From Bacteroidales bacterium (GTDB lineage: Bacteria > Bacteroidota > Bacteroidia > Bacteroidales > UBA932): a stretch of DNA of 64,000 nt. The stretch is from positions 21,468 to 85,467 of the forward strand of contig JAFUGJ010000085.1 of assembly GCA_017469425.1 (NCBI GenBank), in the 5' to 3' direction. Shown here one piece after another: positions 25,774-35,347 of the stretch. The position numbers and the translations under genes were made by a program. The notes below the pieces were generated by a model. It saw only the letters and a program-made list of their open reading frames with translations. It ran no database searches and was not told the DNA's origin. Each line of letters opens with the position of its first letter. Within the stretch, counting starts at the first letter, position 1.

Positions 25774-26816
25774 TTGTCTGAATAAATCTTATCCCGTCCG
25801 CTTCCGCCGTTGGCGATGAAGAAATCTTCGTCGAAACCGTCGATGATGCGCACGACCGAAATGTTGTCAACATATAGCCTGGCATTGCCCGTTCCGTCGG
25901 GTGTGCCCGATGTGATACGGATACGGGTGCGGGTAGTAAGGGGGTTTGTCTCCGTTGCTGCAATGAAAACCATGAAATGGCCGCTTTCCCCGAGGTAGGG
26001 GGCATCCAGCACGAGGGAAGTGCCGCCTTCTGCTGCCAGGTCGCGGATAACTCCTCCGTCAAGCACATCGACGACGAATTTTCCCTGGTCTTTCACACTG
26101 CCGTCCTCGGATTTCCAAGCGAGCGCATCGAAGCATACCATCAGCAGGGAATCGCTTCGGAATCCTTCGTCATAAGGCGTGCAGATGCATCCTCGGTGCC
26201 CCTCTTCGTCGCCGAGCTTCACCATCCCGTTTTTGCCGTAACAGCGCGACAGGGTGTCGGGAGCAACGGGGGCAGAAGTGAATCCAAGGTTCTTCAGCTG
26301 GGTCGTCCATGTGGAAATCTCAGTTTCCCCGGCAGTAACATAAGGATCTTCGGAACCGTACACCAACTCGTCGAAACGGCTGCCCGTGCGTTCGTACGCT
26401 CCCTGATATACGGGAAGGAACACGCCAAGGGCGCTTTCAGGCTTCACCACGGACAAGGTGCCCACCCTGCGGGTATAGAGAGGATAAGCCGCACGGTCGT
26501 CGTATGCCAGCGACACTTTCCAAACATCGCCGGACACTTGCTCGCAGCTTGTCACTTCCGCCCAGGGAAGAGGGGCGGCATCTTGCCAGAAAGCCTTGAA
26601 ATCCGACACGCCGGTGCGGACATAGAAGTCCTGCACCCCGGCCTTGACTCCCAGGCAGAATTTGTCGAGGGGAGCCTCTCCGTCACATTCTGCGGAGGGC
26701 CACAGTTCCATCGTATCCGGCCTGACTGCATTCGAATCCTTGTCGCTGCACGACAGGAGCGCCGACGCAGACAAAAACAGTACGAGGATTTTTAAAAGTT
26801 TCATATTCATAGTCAT
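25770..26816 (-). CDS. Surface lipoprotein of unknown function between the two SusCD modules
   Basis: The 348-residue product is not recognised as a named family. Three ATGs (26816, 26810, 26804) precede one lipoprotein signal (ILVLFLSASALLSCSDKD). The C-terminal half has jelly-roll or carbohydrate-binding character: GESGHFMVFIAATE, RIRITSGTPDGTGNARLYVDNISVVRI, ending in Gly- and Asp-rich turns. This resembles the 'LYVDNI' sandwich in the middle of the EEP lipoprotein upstream ('FWLDNVEIRK'). It probably occupies the SusE/F-like surface-binding position of the first module. Upstream stop to first ATG is 6 bases. Confidence 0.7.
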   Translation of the reverse strand: MTMNMKLLKILVLFLSASALLSCSDKDSNAVRPDTMELWPSAECDGEAPLDKFCLGVKAGVQDFYVRTGVSDFKAFWQDAAPLPWAEVTSCEQVSGDVWKVSLAYDDRAAYPLYTRRVGTLSVVKPESALGVFLPVYQGAYERTGSRFDELVYGSEDPYVTAGETEISTWTTQLKNLGFTSAPVAPDTLSRCYGKNGMVKLGDEEGHRGCICTPYDEGFRSDSLLMVCFDALAWKSEDGSVKDQGKFVVDVLDGGVIRDLAAEGGTSLVLDAPYLGESGHFMVFIAATETNPLTTRTRIRITSGTPDGTGNARLYVDNISVVRIIDGFDEDFFIANGGSGRDKIYSDK

Positions 26817-26822
26817 ATCTGA

Positions 26823-29315
26823 TTATTTCATTCTGAAGTCAACAAGCACCGGACGATGGTCGGAAGGGAAACAGAGGTATCCTGTCACATTTTCGACCTG
26901 ATAGGGATTGGCCCAGGAATCGGTGAGTATTACCGCATTCGCAACCCTTTCGTACATCTGGGGCGAAGCAAACATATAGTCTATGCGGCTCGTGGCAGCG
27001 CACACAGATGTCATGAATGCACCGGGATACTGTTCCGCAATTATGTCGTGGTAGTCGGTAGTTTCGAGTATCTGCTTCTGGGCAAGATACTGTGTGGAGC
27101 CAGTGCCCAGTTTGTAGTAATGCTCATCATTGGGCGACTTGGAATTGAAGTCTCCCATCATTATCCAGTTTTTAACATTCGCATATTCGGGATTGTTCCT
27201 GGTCTGGGAAATCACATATTTCACTTCATGTTCCCTGTAATAGTCGCCGCCATGGGCAGCCGTGGAAGCATCCCGCTCCGATGACGGAACATCGAACGCA
27301 TAGGATTGGGCATAAGGATGGAGGGTGACTATGTAAATGTCTTCCCCTGCAACAGTAATGCGGAACAGCCCGGCACCACTCACGACCGGCCGTCCGGTTT
27401 CGTCCGTGTCGGTAATGCGTTTCAGCGTCGTGATGCTGTAGCGCGAGGTAATGGCCTGGGGATAATTGTTCCTGTCGCCGCCAAGTGCGTAATAGCCATG
27501 ATTGTATTTTGGATAGAGCGAAGGCCATGCATTGGTGAGCATGGATGCCTTCTCAGTCTTGGAGAGGTAGGTTCCGGATGCATTGAAGATTGAACGGGCT
27601 TCGCACCACACGCAAACATCCGGAGAGTAACGCTTTACCCATTCTATGAAATTGCTGTAATTATTGTACTGGTCGGCCCACATTCCATCCTGTATGTTCC
27701 AGTACATCACGCGGAATGTTCCGTTGTCGCGGACACTGCGGTCTTTGGTTTTGCGGATTTCTACATTGTCGAGCCAGAATCCGTGCGTTCCCTTGCCTTC
27801 ATCGGCGGTGGAGATACGGAAATATGTGGCGTCGTTCGCATTGCGTATCTTCAGTTCCGCCCTGTGCCAGCGCTTGTTTTCGGCCATGGAGCCGGTGAGG
27901 TATGCCTGCGTCTCAAAATTGCAGGTGTGTGTCACGGCAACATATCCGGAACCTGAGCCAAGGGTTTCAAGCTGCTGACCGTCAACCGACACCGACTCGA
28001 TGTATCCTCCGTCAACAATCTGCACCTGCGGCATGTCCTTGATGCCGGGGCTAAGCACAAAGTCGAAGCTCAGGGTAAGGTCGGACAGCCCGCCGATTAC
28101 GCCCATCGGCACGGTCTGCCAGATGCCCCTGCTGTCGTCGCCTGTGCCTACGGCAATGTAGCCGGGATGCTCCTGACAGCGATAAAGGAAGCGGTAGTCG
28201 CCTATATTGCGGCTTGCCACATAGGCAGCGCTCATTTTGTGAGACTGTTCCACGGTCTTTCCGGCCACATCCATGAAAATGGTGGACTGGATGAATCCCG
28301 AGCCGGGCTGGGTGTATGGCACGGCAACCAGGGCCTTTTCATAACCCCGCAGGCTTGCATCCGCCTCGGTTCCGGTATCTTTGCCGGTAACGGCGAACCC
28401 GGCACCTTTGCTTCCCGCTACTATATCTCCTCCCCATACGAAATTGTCGAAGCCGTCGTAGAATATCACTTCGCTGTCGGGAGCCCAGTCGGCGTTGCAG
28501 GCAACAACCTCATCGGAAGCAATTGCCGTATTGCTGACATGTATCCTCTGCACGCGGTGCTTCTTATCCGTGACAGTCACATCAAGCCCGGAAGGATACT
28601 CTCCGGCCGCAACCAGCACAATGAACTTGCTTCCTCTTGCTGCGGTGCAATTCAAATTCGCCCAGCTGAACCCTTTGGACATCACATTCGCCTTCCTGGA
28701 AACCATATAATTTCCTACTCCGGACAGGAGGGCCCCGTCTGCAGCGGAAACATTTACCGACACGATATCTTCAGCACCGGCCAGCGTGAGGGCAAGCGCC
28801 CCGCAACCGGGAGACAGGTATAGGATATTGCCGTTCGAGCTGTCGTAGGAAGCGAACTGCGGAAGGGTGGCCACATCGTCGGTAAAAGAATCAAGGAACT
28901 GGCCCTGAGGGAGTATCAGGGATGTGTAGGTTGAGGAGCCTGTGAACTTTTCCGCCCCGGGGGCAAGCATTGAGGCATTGTAAGTTGCCGTCTGGTTTGC
29001 CGCCGCTTCGATAAAATAATCTCCATTTTCATCCTGCTCAACGGGATATTCCTTCCCTCCTACCGTAACCGTCTGTCCATCTCCCGGCTTAAACGCGACC
29101 CCGGAGGCATCACAGACTCCGCCTTCCTTGAATTTCAGGTAAAACTTCACCTTCCCGTCAACCACCCGGATAGGTTCGCCGGGCTTGTCCGTTTCCTCTA
29201 TATTGGGCCCGTCGGGATCATCAGGGCTGTCTGTTCCTGTCGTTTTCTTCGAACAGGAAAGCAACACCAGTCCGCTTGCAAGAATCAAGAATAATCTGTT
29301 TGTCAATCGTTTCAT
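26823..29315 (-). CDS. Surface lipoprotein with beta-sandwich domains and C-terminal EEP phosphodiesterase domain
   Basis: The ATG at 29315 overlaps the SusD stop by one base (TGATG) and is preferred over a TTG at 29324; the protein is then 830 residues. Order: lipoprotein signal (ILASGLVLLSCSKK), Ig-like region with conserved GDGQTVTVGGKEYPV, a middle jelly-roll (about residues 270-530, ending FWLDNVEIRK), and an EEP domain over the last ~290 residues. That domain has all key motifs: MYWNIQDGMW, CVWCEARS, VTLHPYA, MMGDFNS, RIDYMF, SDHRPVLVD. Tethered to the outer surface by its lipid, it could cut phosphodiesters outside the cell before import. The EEP domain is a close paralogue of the stand-alone protein at 15002-15964. 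Confidence 0.87.
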   Translation of the reverse strand: MKRLTNRLFLILASGLVLLSCSKKTTGTDSPDDPDGPNIEETDKPGEPIRVVDGKVKFYLKFKEGGVCDASGVAFKPGDGQTVTVGGKEYPVEQDENGDYFIEAAANQTATYNASMLAPGAEKFTGSSTYTSLILPQGQFLDSFTDDVATLPQFASYDSSNGNILYLSPGCGALALTLAGAEDIVSVNVSAADGALLSGVGNYMVSRKANVMSKGFSWANLNCTAARGSKFIVLVAAGEYPSGLDVTVTDKKHRVQRIHVSNTAIASDEVVACNADWAPDSEVIFYDGFDNFVWGGDIVAGSKGAGFAVTGKDTGTEADASLRGYEKALVAVPYTQPGSGFIQSTIFMDVAGKTVEQSHKMSAAYVASRNIGDYRFLYRCQEHPGYIAVGTGDDSRGIWQTVPMGVIGGLSDLTLSFDFVLSPGIKDMPQVQIVDGGYIESVSVDGQQLETLGSGSGYVAVTHTCNFETQAYLTGSMAENKRWHRAELKIRNANDATYFRISTADEGKGTHGFWLDNVEIRKTKDRSVRDNGTFRVMYWNIQDGMWADQYNNYSNFIEWVKRYSPDVCVWCEARSIFNASGTYLSKTEKASMLTNAWPSLYPKYNHGYYALGGDRNNYPQAITSRYSITTLKRITDTDETGRPVVSGAGLFRITVAGEDIYIVTLHPYAQSYAFDVPSSERDASTAAHGGDYYREHEVKYVISQTRNNPEYANVKNWIMMGDFNSKSPNDEHYYKLGTGSTQYLAQKQILETTDYHDIIAEQYPGAFMTSVCAATSRIDYMFASPQMYERVANAVILTDSWANPYQVENVTGYLCFPSDHRPVLVDFRMK

Positions 29316-31042
29316 CAGTTCCAATTAGGATTTTGGGTTATTGCTCCGCCGGTGAGCACTATGTCATCGGTGGGTATGGGGTATAAATAGTCTCTGTCTT
29401 CGCGCCAGTTCCTGGGAATATTGCCGAAACGCACTATGTTTCCGCTCATGCCTTGGGTGAGCGCAAGGTCGGCTATGTTGGAATAGGCCACCCCGCTTTC
29501 CACTGCGGGTGCATCGCCGAGGTATATGCAGAAATCAACGCTTCCATTGCCATCGAGGTCGTAAGTTCCGGGGCCGGGGAAATACATCCCGACGAAAGGC
29601 CTGTCAAATCGTTTCCCTTCTTTCCAGCGCATGATGTCCCAATACCTGAATCCTTCGCACACCAATTCTATCGTACGCTCCCTCCGGATTTCAAGTATTA
29701 TCCCCTTGTTCGGGCCGCTTACATTGCGGTAGCCTGTCACAGGGTCGCAGAGATATGGGTCAGGAGCCGCATTTGCTGACGACAAATCAAGGGCGGGCAT
29801 ACCCACGCGGCTGCGGAGCAGGCACACAGTCTCGTCGAGGTCGGCCTGCGTGATGGTTCCCAGCTCTGCCTTTGCTTCTGCGTAATTGAGATAAACCTCT
29901 GCAATCCTGAAGAGAGGGAGGTCGTTCTCGGAGGTGTTCGAGATGTCGTAGCGTGCTTCCCCGACAAACTTTGTTATCTGGTAACCGGTCAGCGTCGCGT
30001 TCATGTCGGGCGCCACCCACGAATTGCTGCCCACCCTGGTATATCCTGGAGTACGGATGGTCTGCGCCAGCCTGGGGTCGCGGTTTTGGCATTCTGCCAC
30101 AAAATCGAGGTTGTCGAAATCTTCGCCGGAAGTAAAAGTGCTTCCGTCTTTCATCAGATACATGTCAACCACATCCTTCAACAGGCCGGAACGCCCCATC
30201 GTGGTGGATGTGAAATAGTCGTTGGCGTTGTGGGTCAGGCCCATCGACAAGCCGTACGACTGTGCAAGTATCACTTCCTTGCTGATGGTGTTTTTGCTGA
30301 GGAAAAGGTCGCGGTACGGAGTCTCCCCTTCAGTGTAGAGGGAGTAGCCTCCGTTATCGATAAGTTCTTTGCATGCTAATATGCATTCGTCGAGGCATTC
30401 CTCCCACCCGGGAAGCCCGTGATACTTCCGGAATGTTCCTTCAAACAGGAAAATGCGGCTCTTGAGGGCAAGTGCGGTCCAGCGTGTCACCCTGTAATCT
30501 TCATGTTCTGAAGGAAGGGTCGCAATGGCTTCGTTGATGTCTTCGAGGACCCTGGCACACACTGTCTGCCTGCTGTCCCTTTCCTTATAAAGGGTAATGT
30601 CTGCAGGGTCGAGGGTGTGGTCGTACCAGGGGACATCGCCGAAGCGCCGCAGTTTGTCGAAATAGAAGAATGCCCTGAAGAATTTGGCAAGACCGCAGTA
30701 TTCCGCACGCACAGCCGCATCGTCGCATCGCCAGGCATTTTCGAGGAAGAAATTGATTTCCCTGAGGGCATCCCATGTCCAGTTCTTGTCCTTCGACGAT
30801 ACGAAGCGCGCCCCGCGGATTTCGGGGGCCAGCGTACTCTTGATTATTATGTCGGCTCCTTCATCGAAGATGGCGGCTCCTGAAGGCAGGATGCGGTAGA
30901 AGCGGTTTGTATAGAGGCGGCACTGCGTTTCATCCTTGAAGAAGTCCTCAACGGCAAGCGAATCCTCCGGCTCCTTAACCAGGAAAGATGAGCAGGAAGC
31001 GGCGGCAAACGCACAGAGCAGATATGTGATAATCTTCTTCAT
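29315..31042 (-). CDS. SusD/RagB-family outer-membrane lipoprotein (first module)
   Basis: The 575-residue protein has a lipoprotein signal (LLCAFAAASCSSFL), the SusD TPR region (FFRAFFYFDKLRRFGDVPWYD; RWTALALKSRIFLFEGTFRKYHG) and the C-terminal RagB/SusD signature (LFRIAEVYLNYAEAKAELG; EIRRERTIELVCEGFRYWDIMRW). It follows its SusC partner by 4 bases and ends in a TGATG overlap with the EEP lipoprotein. It should cap the STN-bearing SusC and select the polymer that triggers the sigma/FecR switch. Confidence 0.96.
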   Translation of the reverse strand: MKKIITYLLCAFAAASCSSFLVKEPEDSLAVEDFFKDETQCRLYTNRFYRILPSGAAIFDEGADIIIKSTLAPEIRGARFVSSKDKNWTWDALREINFFLENAWRCDDAAVRAEYCGLAKFFRAFFYFDKLRRFGDVPWYDHTLDPADITLYKERDSRQTVCARVLEDINEAIATLPSEHEDYRVTRWTALALKSRIFLFEGTFRKYHGLPGWEECLDECILACKELIDNGGYSLYTEGETPYRDLFLSKNTISKEVILAQSYGLSMGLTHNANDYFTSTTMGRSGLLKDVVDMYLMKDGSTFTSGEDFDNLDFVAECQNRDPRLAQTIRTPGYTRVGSNSWVAPDMNATLTGYQITKFVGEARYDISNTSENDLPLFRIAEVYLNYAEAKAELGTITQADLDETVCLLRSRVGMPALDLSSANAAPDPYLCDPVTGYRNVSGPNKGIILEIRRERTIELVCEGFRYWDIMRWKEGKRFDRPFVGMYFPGPGTYDLDGNGSVDFCIYLGDAPAVESGVAYSNIADLALTQGMSGNIVRFGNIPRNWREDRDYLYPIPTDDIVLTGGAITQNPNWN

Positions 31043-31046
31043 GGTG

Positions 31047-34000
31047 TCAGAATGTCAAGCTTATGCCAAGTGAATAAACCTTATACCAGGGATAGGTATT
31101 GCCGTTACGGTCGCTGTGCGCGGAAATCTGCTCCGGGTCAACATATTTTCCATGCACCGCACTCCATGTGAGAACATTCTCTCCGCTGAAGCAGATTCTG
31201 GCCTCCGACAGCCCGGCCTTGGATATAATCCGCCCGGGGATATTGTATGCGAGCGAAATGTTTTTCAGTCTCAGGTAGGCGAGATTCTGCAGATAGCGGG
31301 AGTTGGTATAGTATAGGGAACCGCTCGTGGATGAAAGCGCGGCATATCCCCTCGGTCTCGGGAAATACGCTCCGGTATTATCCTCAGCCCAGACATCGTT
31401 CATGAAACCCTTGGGAACGAAGGAGGCATAAGGACGGGAATAAGGCCCCCAGAAACGCATGTTTTCGTGTCCGGGATACCAGTCCATGTGCCCTATCCCC
31501 TGAAAGAAAAACTGCAGGGTCCATCCGCTCCACGACACATTGCCCCTCAATCCATAGTGCCAGCGGGGAAGGCTGTTGCCTATCACTTTCTGGTCGCCGG
31601 GATCCTTGAGGGTATTGTTGCCAGAGGTGATTTTGCCATCGCCGTTGAGATCCACATACTTCATGTCTCCGCCCCTCACTCCGCGCGAATCCTCATTGAA
31701 CGAAGAGAAGTACCCCGGACTTATCTGCGACAGGTCAACCTTGGCGGCATAGGCGGCCGCTTCTTCATCGCTGGAGAATAGTCCATCCACTTCATATCCC
31801 CATATTTCACCAAGCCTGCGGCCGGGATAAGGTTCCGTAAGAAGGCCCGAAGGATTGTCGCAGCGCATGTATGTGGATATGTAGTCGGACAGCGTTGCCG
31901 TTATCCCATATTTCAGTTTTTTGCTCCACAGGACACATTCGTCATTCCACGAGAGGGTTAGCTCGAAGCCCTTGGTCCTTATGTCATGGGCATTCACCAG
32001 AGGTTCAGTTGCGCCGTAGAACGAAGGCAGGGCCTGGCCGGAAGTGAGAATCCCGATGGCATCCCTAACATATATATCCGCCGATGCAGTGAGCCTGTTC
32101 CCGGCAAGTGTCATGTCGAGGCCTGCATTGCTCGTTATTATTTTCTCCCAGGTGCCGGTGTCAACAGGGTCATCCGCAACGGCATACCTGCCCAGTGTCT
32201 TTCCATCGAAAGAATAGCGCATGAAATTTCCCGTATGAATGGTCTGCCAGTATGCATATTCGTTGATTGACTGGTTTCCCAGCGAGCCGTAGGAAGCCCT
32301 GAATTTGAGTAGGGAAACAATTCCGCGGAAGTTATCCCAGAATGGTTCGTCGCTGATTCTCCAGCCCCCGGAGAAAGACGGGAAGAGCCCCCATTTATTC
32401 CCTTTGGGGAAGCGGGAGGATCCATCGAAACGGCCGTTCGACTCAAACAGGTAACGCCCCTTCCAGTCATAGGAAAGGCGGTAGAAAAAGCCTGCAAGGG
32501 AATACTCCTTCACGCCTCCGGTGAGTCGTTTCACCTCGCCCACGGCAAGGTTGAAATCCGACATGCTTTCGGAAAGGAGATCCTTCCTCTGGACAGTCAG
32601 CTGCCTGCTGGTCCAGTCTTCATAGGAACCGCCGCCCACGGCTGTGAGGTGATGGCGGCCGGCGAATGTGCGTTCATAAGTAAGGAAGGCATCAAAGGAA
32701 TTCCTCCGTGTGCGTGTATCCTTTTCGGAAATATAATCCTCGTAGGCGTTTTCGGGTTCGTACGCAGTTTCGCCCGGATACATTGAATATGCCGCAGGGG
32801 CACTGCGGTAGAGATTCTGCAAAGTATAGGAATGGAAGGTGTACGAGCCTTTGAGGGATAATCCGGGCAGAAGGTCGGCAGTAAAATCGATGGTGTTGTA
32901 CGACTGTTCGTCGGTGTTGGTTCCTCCTGTATTTCCGCTGCGAATCATGGAATTGTAGCCCGACATTATGAAGTGGGCCGATGAATTGGTGAGCACGGTG
33001 TGCGAGACGCTGGTGCCGTCCGGGTTCACAGGCAGGAAAGAGGGCAAGGCATGAATGGAAGGACGATAGAAGTTGATATACTGCGAATCCGTTCCGAGGT
33101 ATTTATATCCCGAATTATAGTAACGGGAACTGTATCCGAGGCTCAGCCAGTCGCGAAGCTGCATCTGAACCCTGCTCGAAAGGGTGTAGGAACTGAACCT
33201 GTCGGGCCCCATGCGCTGTATGCCCTGCTGGTCGTAGAAGCGGCCGCTGATTTTATACGAAACCCTGCTGGAGCCACCGGAAATCTCAATATTGTAATCC
33301 TGGGTCGGACGGGACTCGTTGTACAGATAGTCATACCAGTCGAAATTGCCGAGGTAGATGTAAGAAGGCACACCGTCGCGCATTTCCGTAACAGTCCAAG
33401 GGCGTTCAGCCACCGGTTTCCTGTCGCCCCTCCGTTCATACAGGCGCTGATAGTCGGCATCCGTATATCGTGTGTAAGGGATACCGGAAACCGATGACAA
33501 CATAAACTTGTCTGCTATCTTGGCGGCATCGTATCCCCTTGTTTCGTAGTTGGTGGAAACGGTGTTCGCCGACAAAGAGAACCTCATGTTGAGGCTGACT
33601 TTGGGAGGCCTGTCACGCTGTCCGCTCCGGGTGGAGATAAGAATCACACCGAATGCCCCGCGCACACCATATATTGCAGCGGAAGAGGCGTCTTTAAGTA
33701 TTGAAATTGACTCGATGTCTGCAGGATTCACGCTCATGGGATCGGTTTCCACTCCGTCCACGAGAATCAGGGGATCTCCTCCGTTGAGGGATGTCTTTCC
33801 CCGTATGTTGAACAGCGAAACCGCACCCGGCTGTCCGGATTCCTGCAGGATGTTCAGGTTGGATACCATTCCCTGCATCACCTGTCCGATTCCGGCAACC
33901 GGCCTGTCCTTCATATCCTTTTCGTCGAGGACAGACACCGCTCCGGTGACATTCTGCTTCATCTGCACGCCATATCCCACCACCACAGCCTCTTTGAGGA

Positions 34001-34403
34001 CATTAATCATCCTTGCCGCACTGCGGACCTGCCCGGTATCGGCCGGAGGGGTGGAACTAGTGGCAAAAACATCCGAGTACAGGGTGTCGGCAATGATTTT
34101 CCTGCGCTCGGGAATCAGCACAATGCGCTCTTCGAGAATCAGGCAGCGCATATCAGGGAAAACCATGTTCAGGATATCCACAAGCTGCATATCCTTTACC
34201 TTGACGGTGACCCGCTTTGAGACATTTACCTCATTGTTATTGAAGAAGAAAGCAAGGCCGGTTTCATTTTCAATGCTGCGGAACAGTTCCAGCACGCTCA
34301 CATCCTCAAGATTGAGCGTAAGCTTCTGTGCTTCAAGCGTATGGTTGATTGCCTGAAGACACGACAAAAGAACAGTCAAGATGATAATCCGACTCCAGCG
34401 CAT
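31047..34403 (-). CDS. SusC-family TonB-dependent transducer with STN domain (first module)
   Basis: The 1118-residue protein has a signal peptide (to about residue 25) and an STN domain at residues 27-95 (LTLNLEDVSVLELFRSIENETG, DILNMVFPDMRCLILEERIVLIP). After a ~45-residue linker come the TonB plug (EAVVVGYGVQMKQNVTGAV; SISILKDASSAAIYGVRGAFGV) and the barrel ending YSLGISLTF. The usual CarboxypepD_reg-like domain between STN and plug is not seen. STN domains contact FecR in the periplasm. The adjacent fecR (21 bases upstream) and divergent ECF sigma gene make this the input receptor of a substrate-sensing switch as well as an importer. Confidence 0.96.
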   Translation of the reverse strand: MRWSRIIILTVLLSCLQAINHTLEAQKLTLNLEDVSVLELFRSIENETGLAFFFNNNEVNVSKRVTVKVKDMQLVDILNMVFPDMRCLILEERIVLIPERRKIIADTLYSDVFATSSTPPADTGQVRSAARMINVLKEAVVVGYGVQMKQNVTGAVSVLDEKDMKDRPVAGIGQVMQGMVSNLNILQESGQPGAVSLFNIRGKTSLNGGDPLILVDGVETDPMSVNPADIESISILKDASSAAIYGVRGAFGVILISTRSGQRDRPPKVSLNMRFSLSANTVSTNYETRGYDAAKIADKFMLSSVSGIPYTRYTDADYQRLYERRGDRKPVAERPWTVTEMRDGVPSYIYLGNFDWYDYLYNESRPTQDYNIEISGGSSRVSYKISGRFYDQQGIQRMGPDRFSSYTLSSRVQMQLRDWLSLGYSSRYYNSGYKYLGTDSQYINFYRPSIHALPSFLPVNPDGTSVSHTVLTNSSAHFIMSGYNSMIRSGNTGGTNTDEQSYNTIDFTADLLPGLSLKGSYTFHSYTLQNLYRSAPAAYSMYPGETAYEPENAYEDYISEKDTRTRRNSFDAFLTYERTFAGRHHLTAVGGGSYEDWTSRQLTVQRKDLLSESMSDFNLAVGEVKRLTGGVKEYSLAGFFYRLSYDWKGRYLFESNGRFDGSSRFPKGNKWGLFPSFSGGWRISDEPFWDNFRGIVSLLKFRASYGSLGNQSINEYAYWQTIHTGNFMRYSFDGKTLGRYAVADDPVDTGTWEKIITSNAGLDMTLAGNRLTASADIYVRDAIGILTSGQALPSFYGATEPLVNAHDIRTKGFELTLSWNDECVLWSKKLKYGITATLSDYISTYMRCDNPSGLLTEPYPGRRLGEIWGYEVDGLFSSDEEAAAYAAKVDLSQISPGYFSSFNEDSRGVRGGDMKYVDLNGDGKITSGNNTLKDPGDQKVIGNSLPRWHYGLRGNVSWSGWTLQFFFQGIGHMDWYPGHENMRFWGPYSRPYASFVPKGFMNDVWAEDNTGAYFPRPRGYAALSSTSGSLYYTNSRYLQNLAYLRLKNISLAYNIPGRIISKAGLSEARICFSGENVLTWSAVHGKYVDPEQISAHSDRNGNTYPWYKVYSLGISLTF

Positions 34404-34424
34404 AGAATGTCCTGTAAATAAATT

Positions 34425-35237
34425 CTACCTGATGGAGACGGTTTCCCCCGAAAGGAGGTTGATGGTTGCGAGTATGGTATCCACGCTCTCGCCCCTTACG
34501 GTCATCGAGAGTTTGATATCGTGGGCTTCAAGAGTGTCGCTTATGGCAAGGCGGACGCCGAACCAATGCTCAAGAGAGGAAACCACCTCATCAAGAGGCA
34601 TGTTTTCCATAACGAGCTTGTCGGAAATCCATAGGCTGTGGCACTTTGCATCGGTATCGGATACTGTCCAGGTGCTACCGTCGAAGGCAATGCTCTGGTC
34701 GGGATGCAGTTGCGTTGTGGCAAGGCCCTTGCCATTCACCTTGATGGAACCTTCTTCCAGCCAGGCCGCAGGGAGAGCATCCTTATATGCCGATACGGTA
34801 AACTTTGTGCCGAGGACTGTTATGTCCATATCGCCGGTTTCCACCACAAAGGGATGTTCCGCATCCTTCACCACATCGAAATAGGCCTCCCCGCTGAGTT
34901 TCACGGTCCTTGTCGAAGAACCGAAGCCGGGAGCATATTCGAGGCTGGAATTCCTGTTCAGCCAGACGCTCGAACCGTCGGGAAGCGAGAATTGGGTCTT
35001 CTCGGCATCGGCGAGCAACATAACACTCTCCTGCCTGTTCGACCCTATGAAAACACCTGCAAAAACTACAGCAATAACTGCTGCCGAAGAAAGGATTGAG
35101 ACCGTGCGCCTGCGTATGGCCCGCTCCTTAGAAAGACCTTTGGACAGAACCGCATCGGCCGATGAAAGACCCTTCCCTTCAAGAGGAGAAGCGGAATCCC
35201 ATATCTGCCTGAGCCTGTCTTCTGATACTTTGGTCAT
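34425..35237 (-). CDS. fecR: FecR-family anti-sigma factor
   Basis: The 270-residue inner-membrane protein has a short cytoplasmic N-terminal part, one membrane helix (about residues 46-65, TVSILSSAAVIAVVFAGVFIG) and a periplasmic FecR domain (FSLPDGSSVWLNRNSSLEYA; VKLSGEAYFDVVKD; FVVETGDMDITVLGTKFTVSAY). The DUF4974 C-terminal region follows (LVMENMPLDEVVSSLEHWFGV). It should hold the divergent ECF sigma factor inactive until the STN domain of the adjacent SusC signals that substrate is bound. A -7 box (35253-35246) places the transcript start only a few bases before the ATG. Confidence 0.95.
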   Translation of the reverse strand: MTKVSEDRLRQIWDSASPLEGKGLSSADAVLSKGLSKERAIRRRTVSILSSAAVIAVVFAGVFIGSNRQESVMLLADAEKTQFSLPDGSSVWLNRNSSLEYAPGFGSSTRTVKLSGEAYFDVVKDAEHPFVVETGDMDITVLGTKFTVSAYKDALPAAWLEEGSIKVNGKGLATTQLHPDQSIAFDGSTWTVSDTDAKCHSLWISDKLVMENMPLDEVVSSLEHWFGVRLAISDTLEAHDIKLSMTVRGESVDTILATINLLSGETVSIR

Positions 35238-35245
35238 ATCCGATT

Positions 35246-35253
35246 CAAATATA
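35246..35253 (-). promoter_or_regulatory. -7 box upstream of fecR and the large operon
   Basis: TATATTTG on the minus strand matches TAnnTTTG and ends 9 bases before the fecR ATG. No -33 box at the usual distance is visible, so activation may need another factor. It may not be the substrate-induced promoter. Confidence 0.5.
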
Positions 35254-35319
35254 ATGATTTTATTGATATGACGACTTACTGCAGCAAAACACGTAATTAC
35301 ATTTTTTGGAAATAAGAAT

Positions 35320-35327
35320 TATCTTTG
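35320..35327 (+). promoter_or_regulatory. -7 box of the ECF sigma gene
   Basis: TATCTTTG matches TAnnTTTG. It lies downstream of the TTG at 35306 that opens the longest frame and 21 bases before a GTG at 35348, so it argues for the GTG as the true start. Confidence 0.55.
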
Positions 35328-35347
35328 TATTCCAAACTAATAACCAA

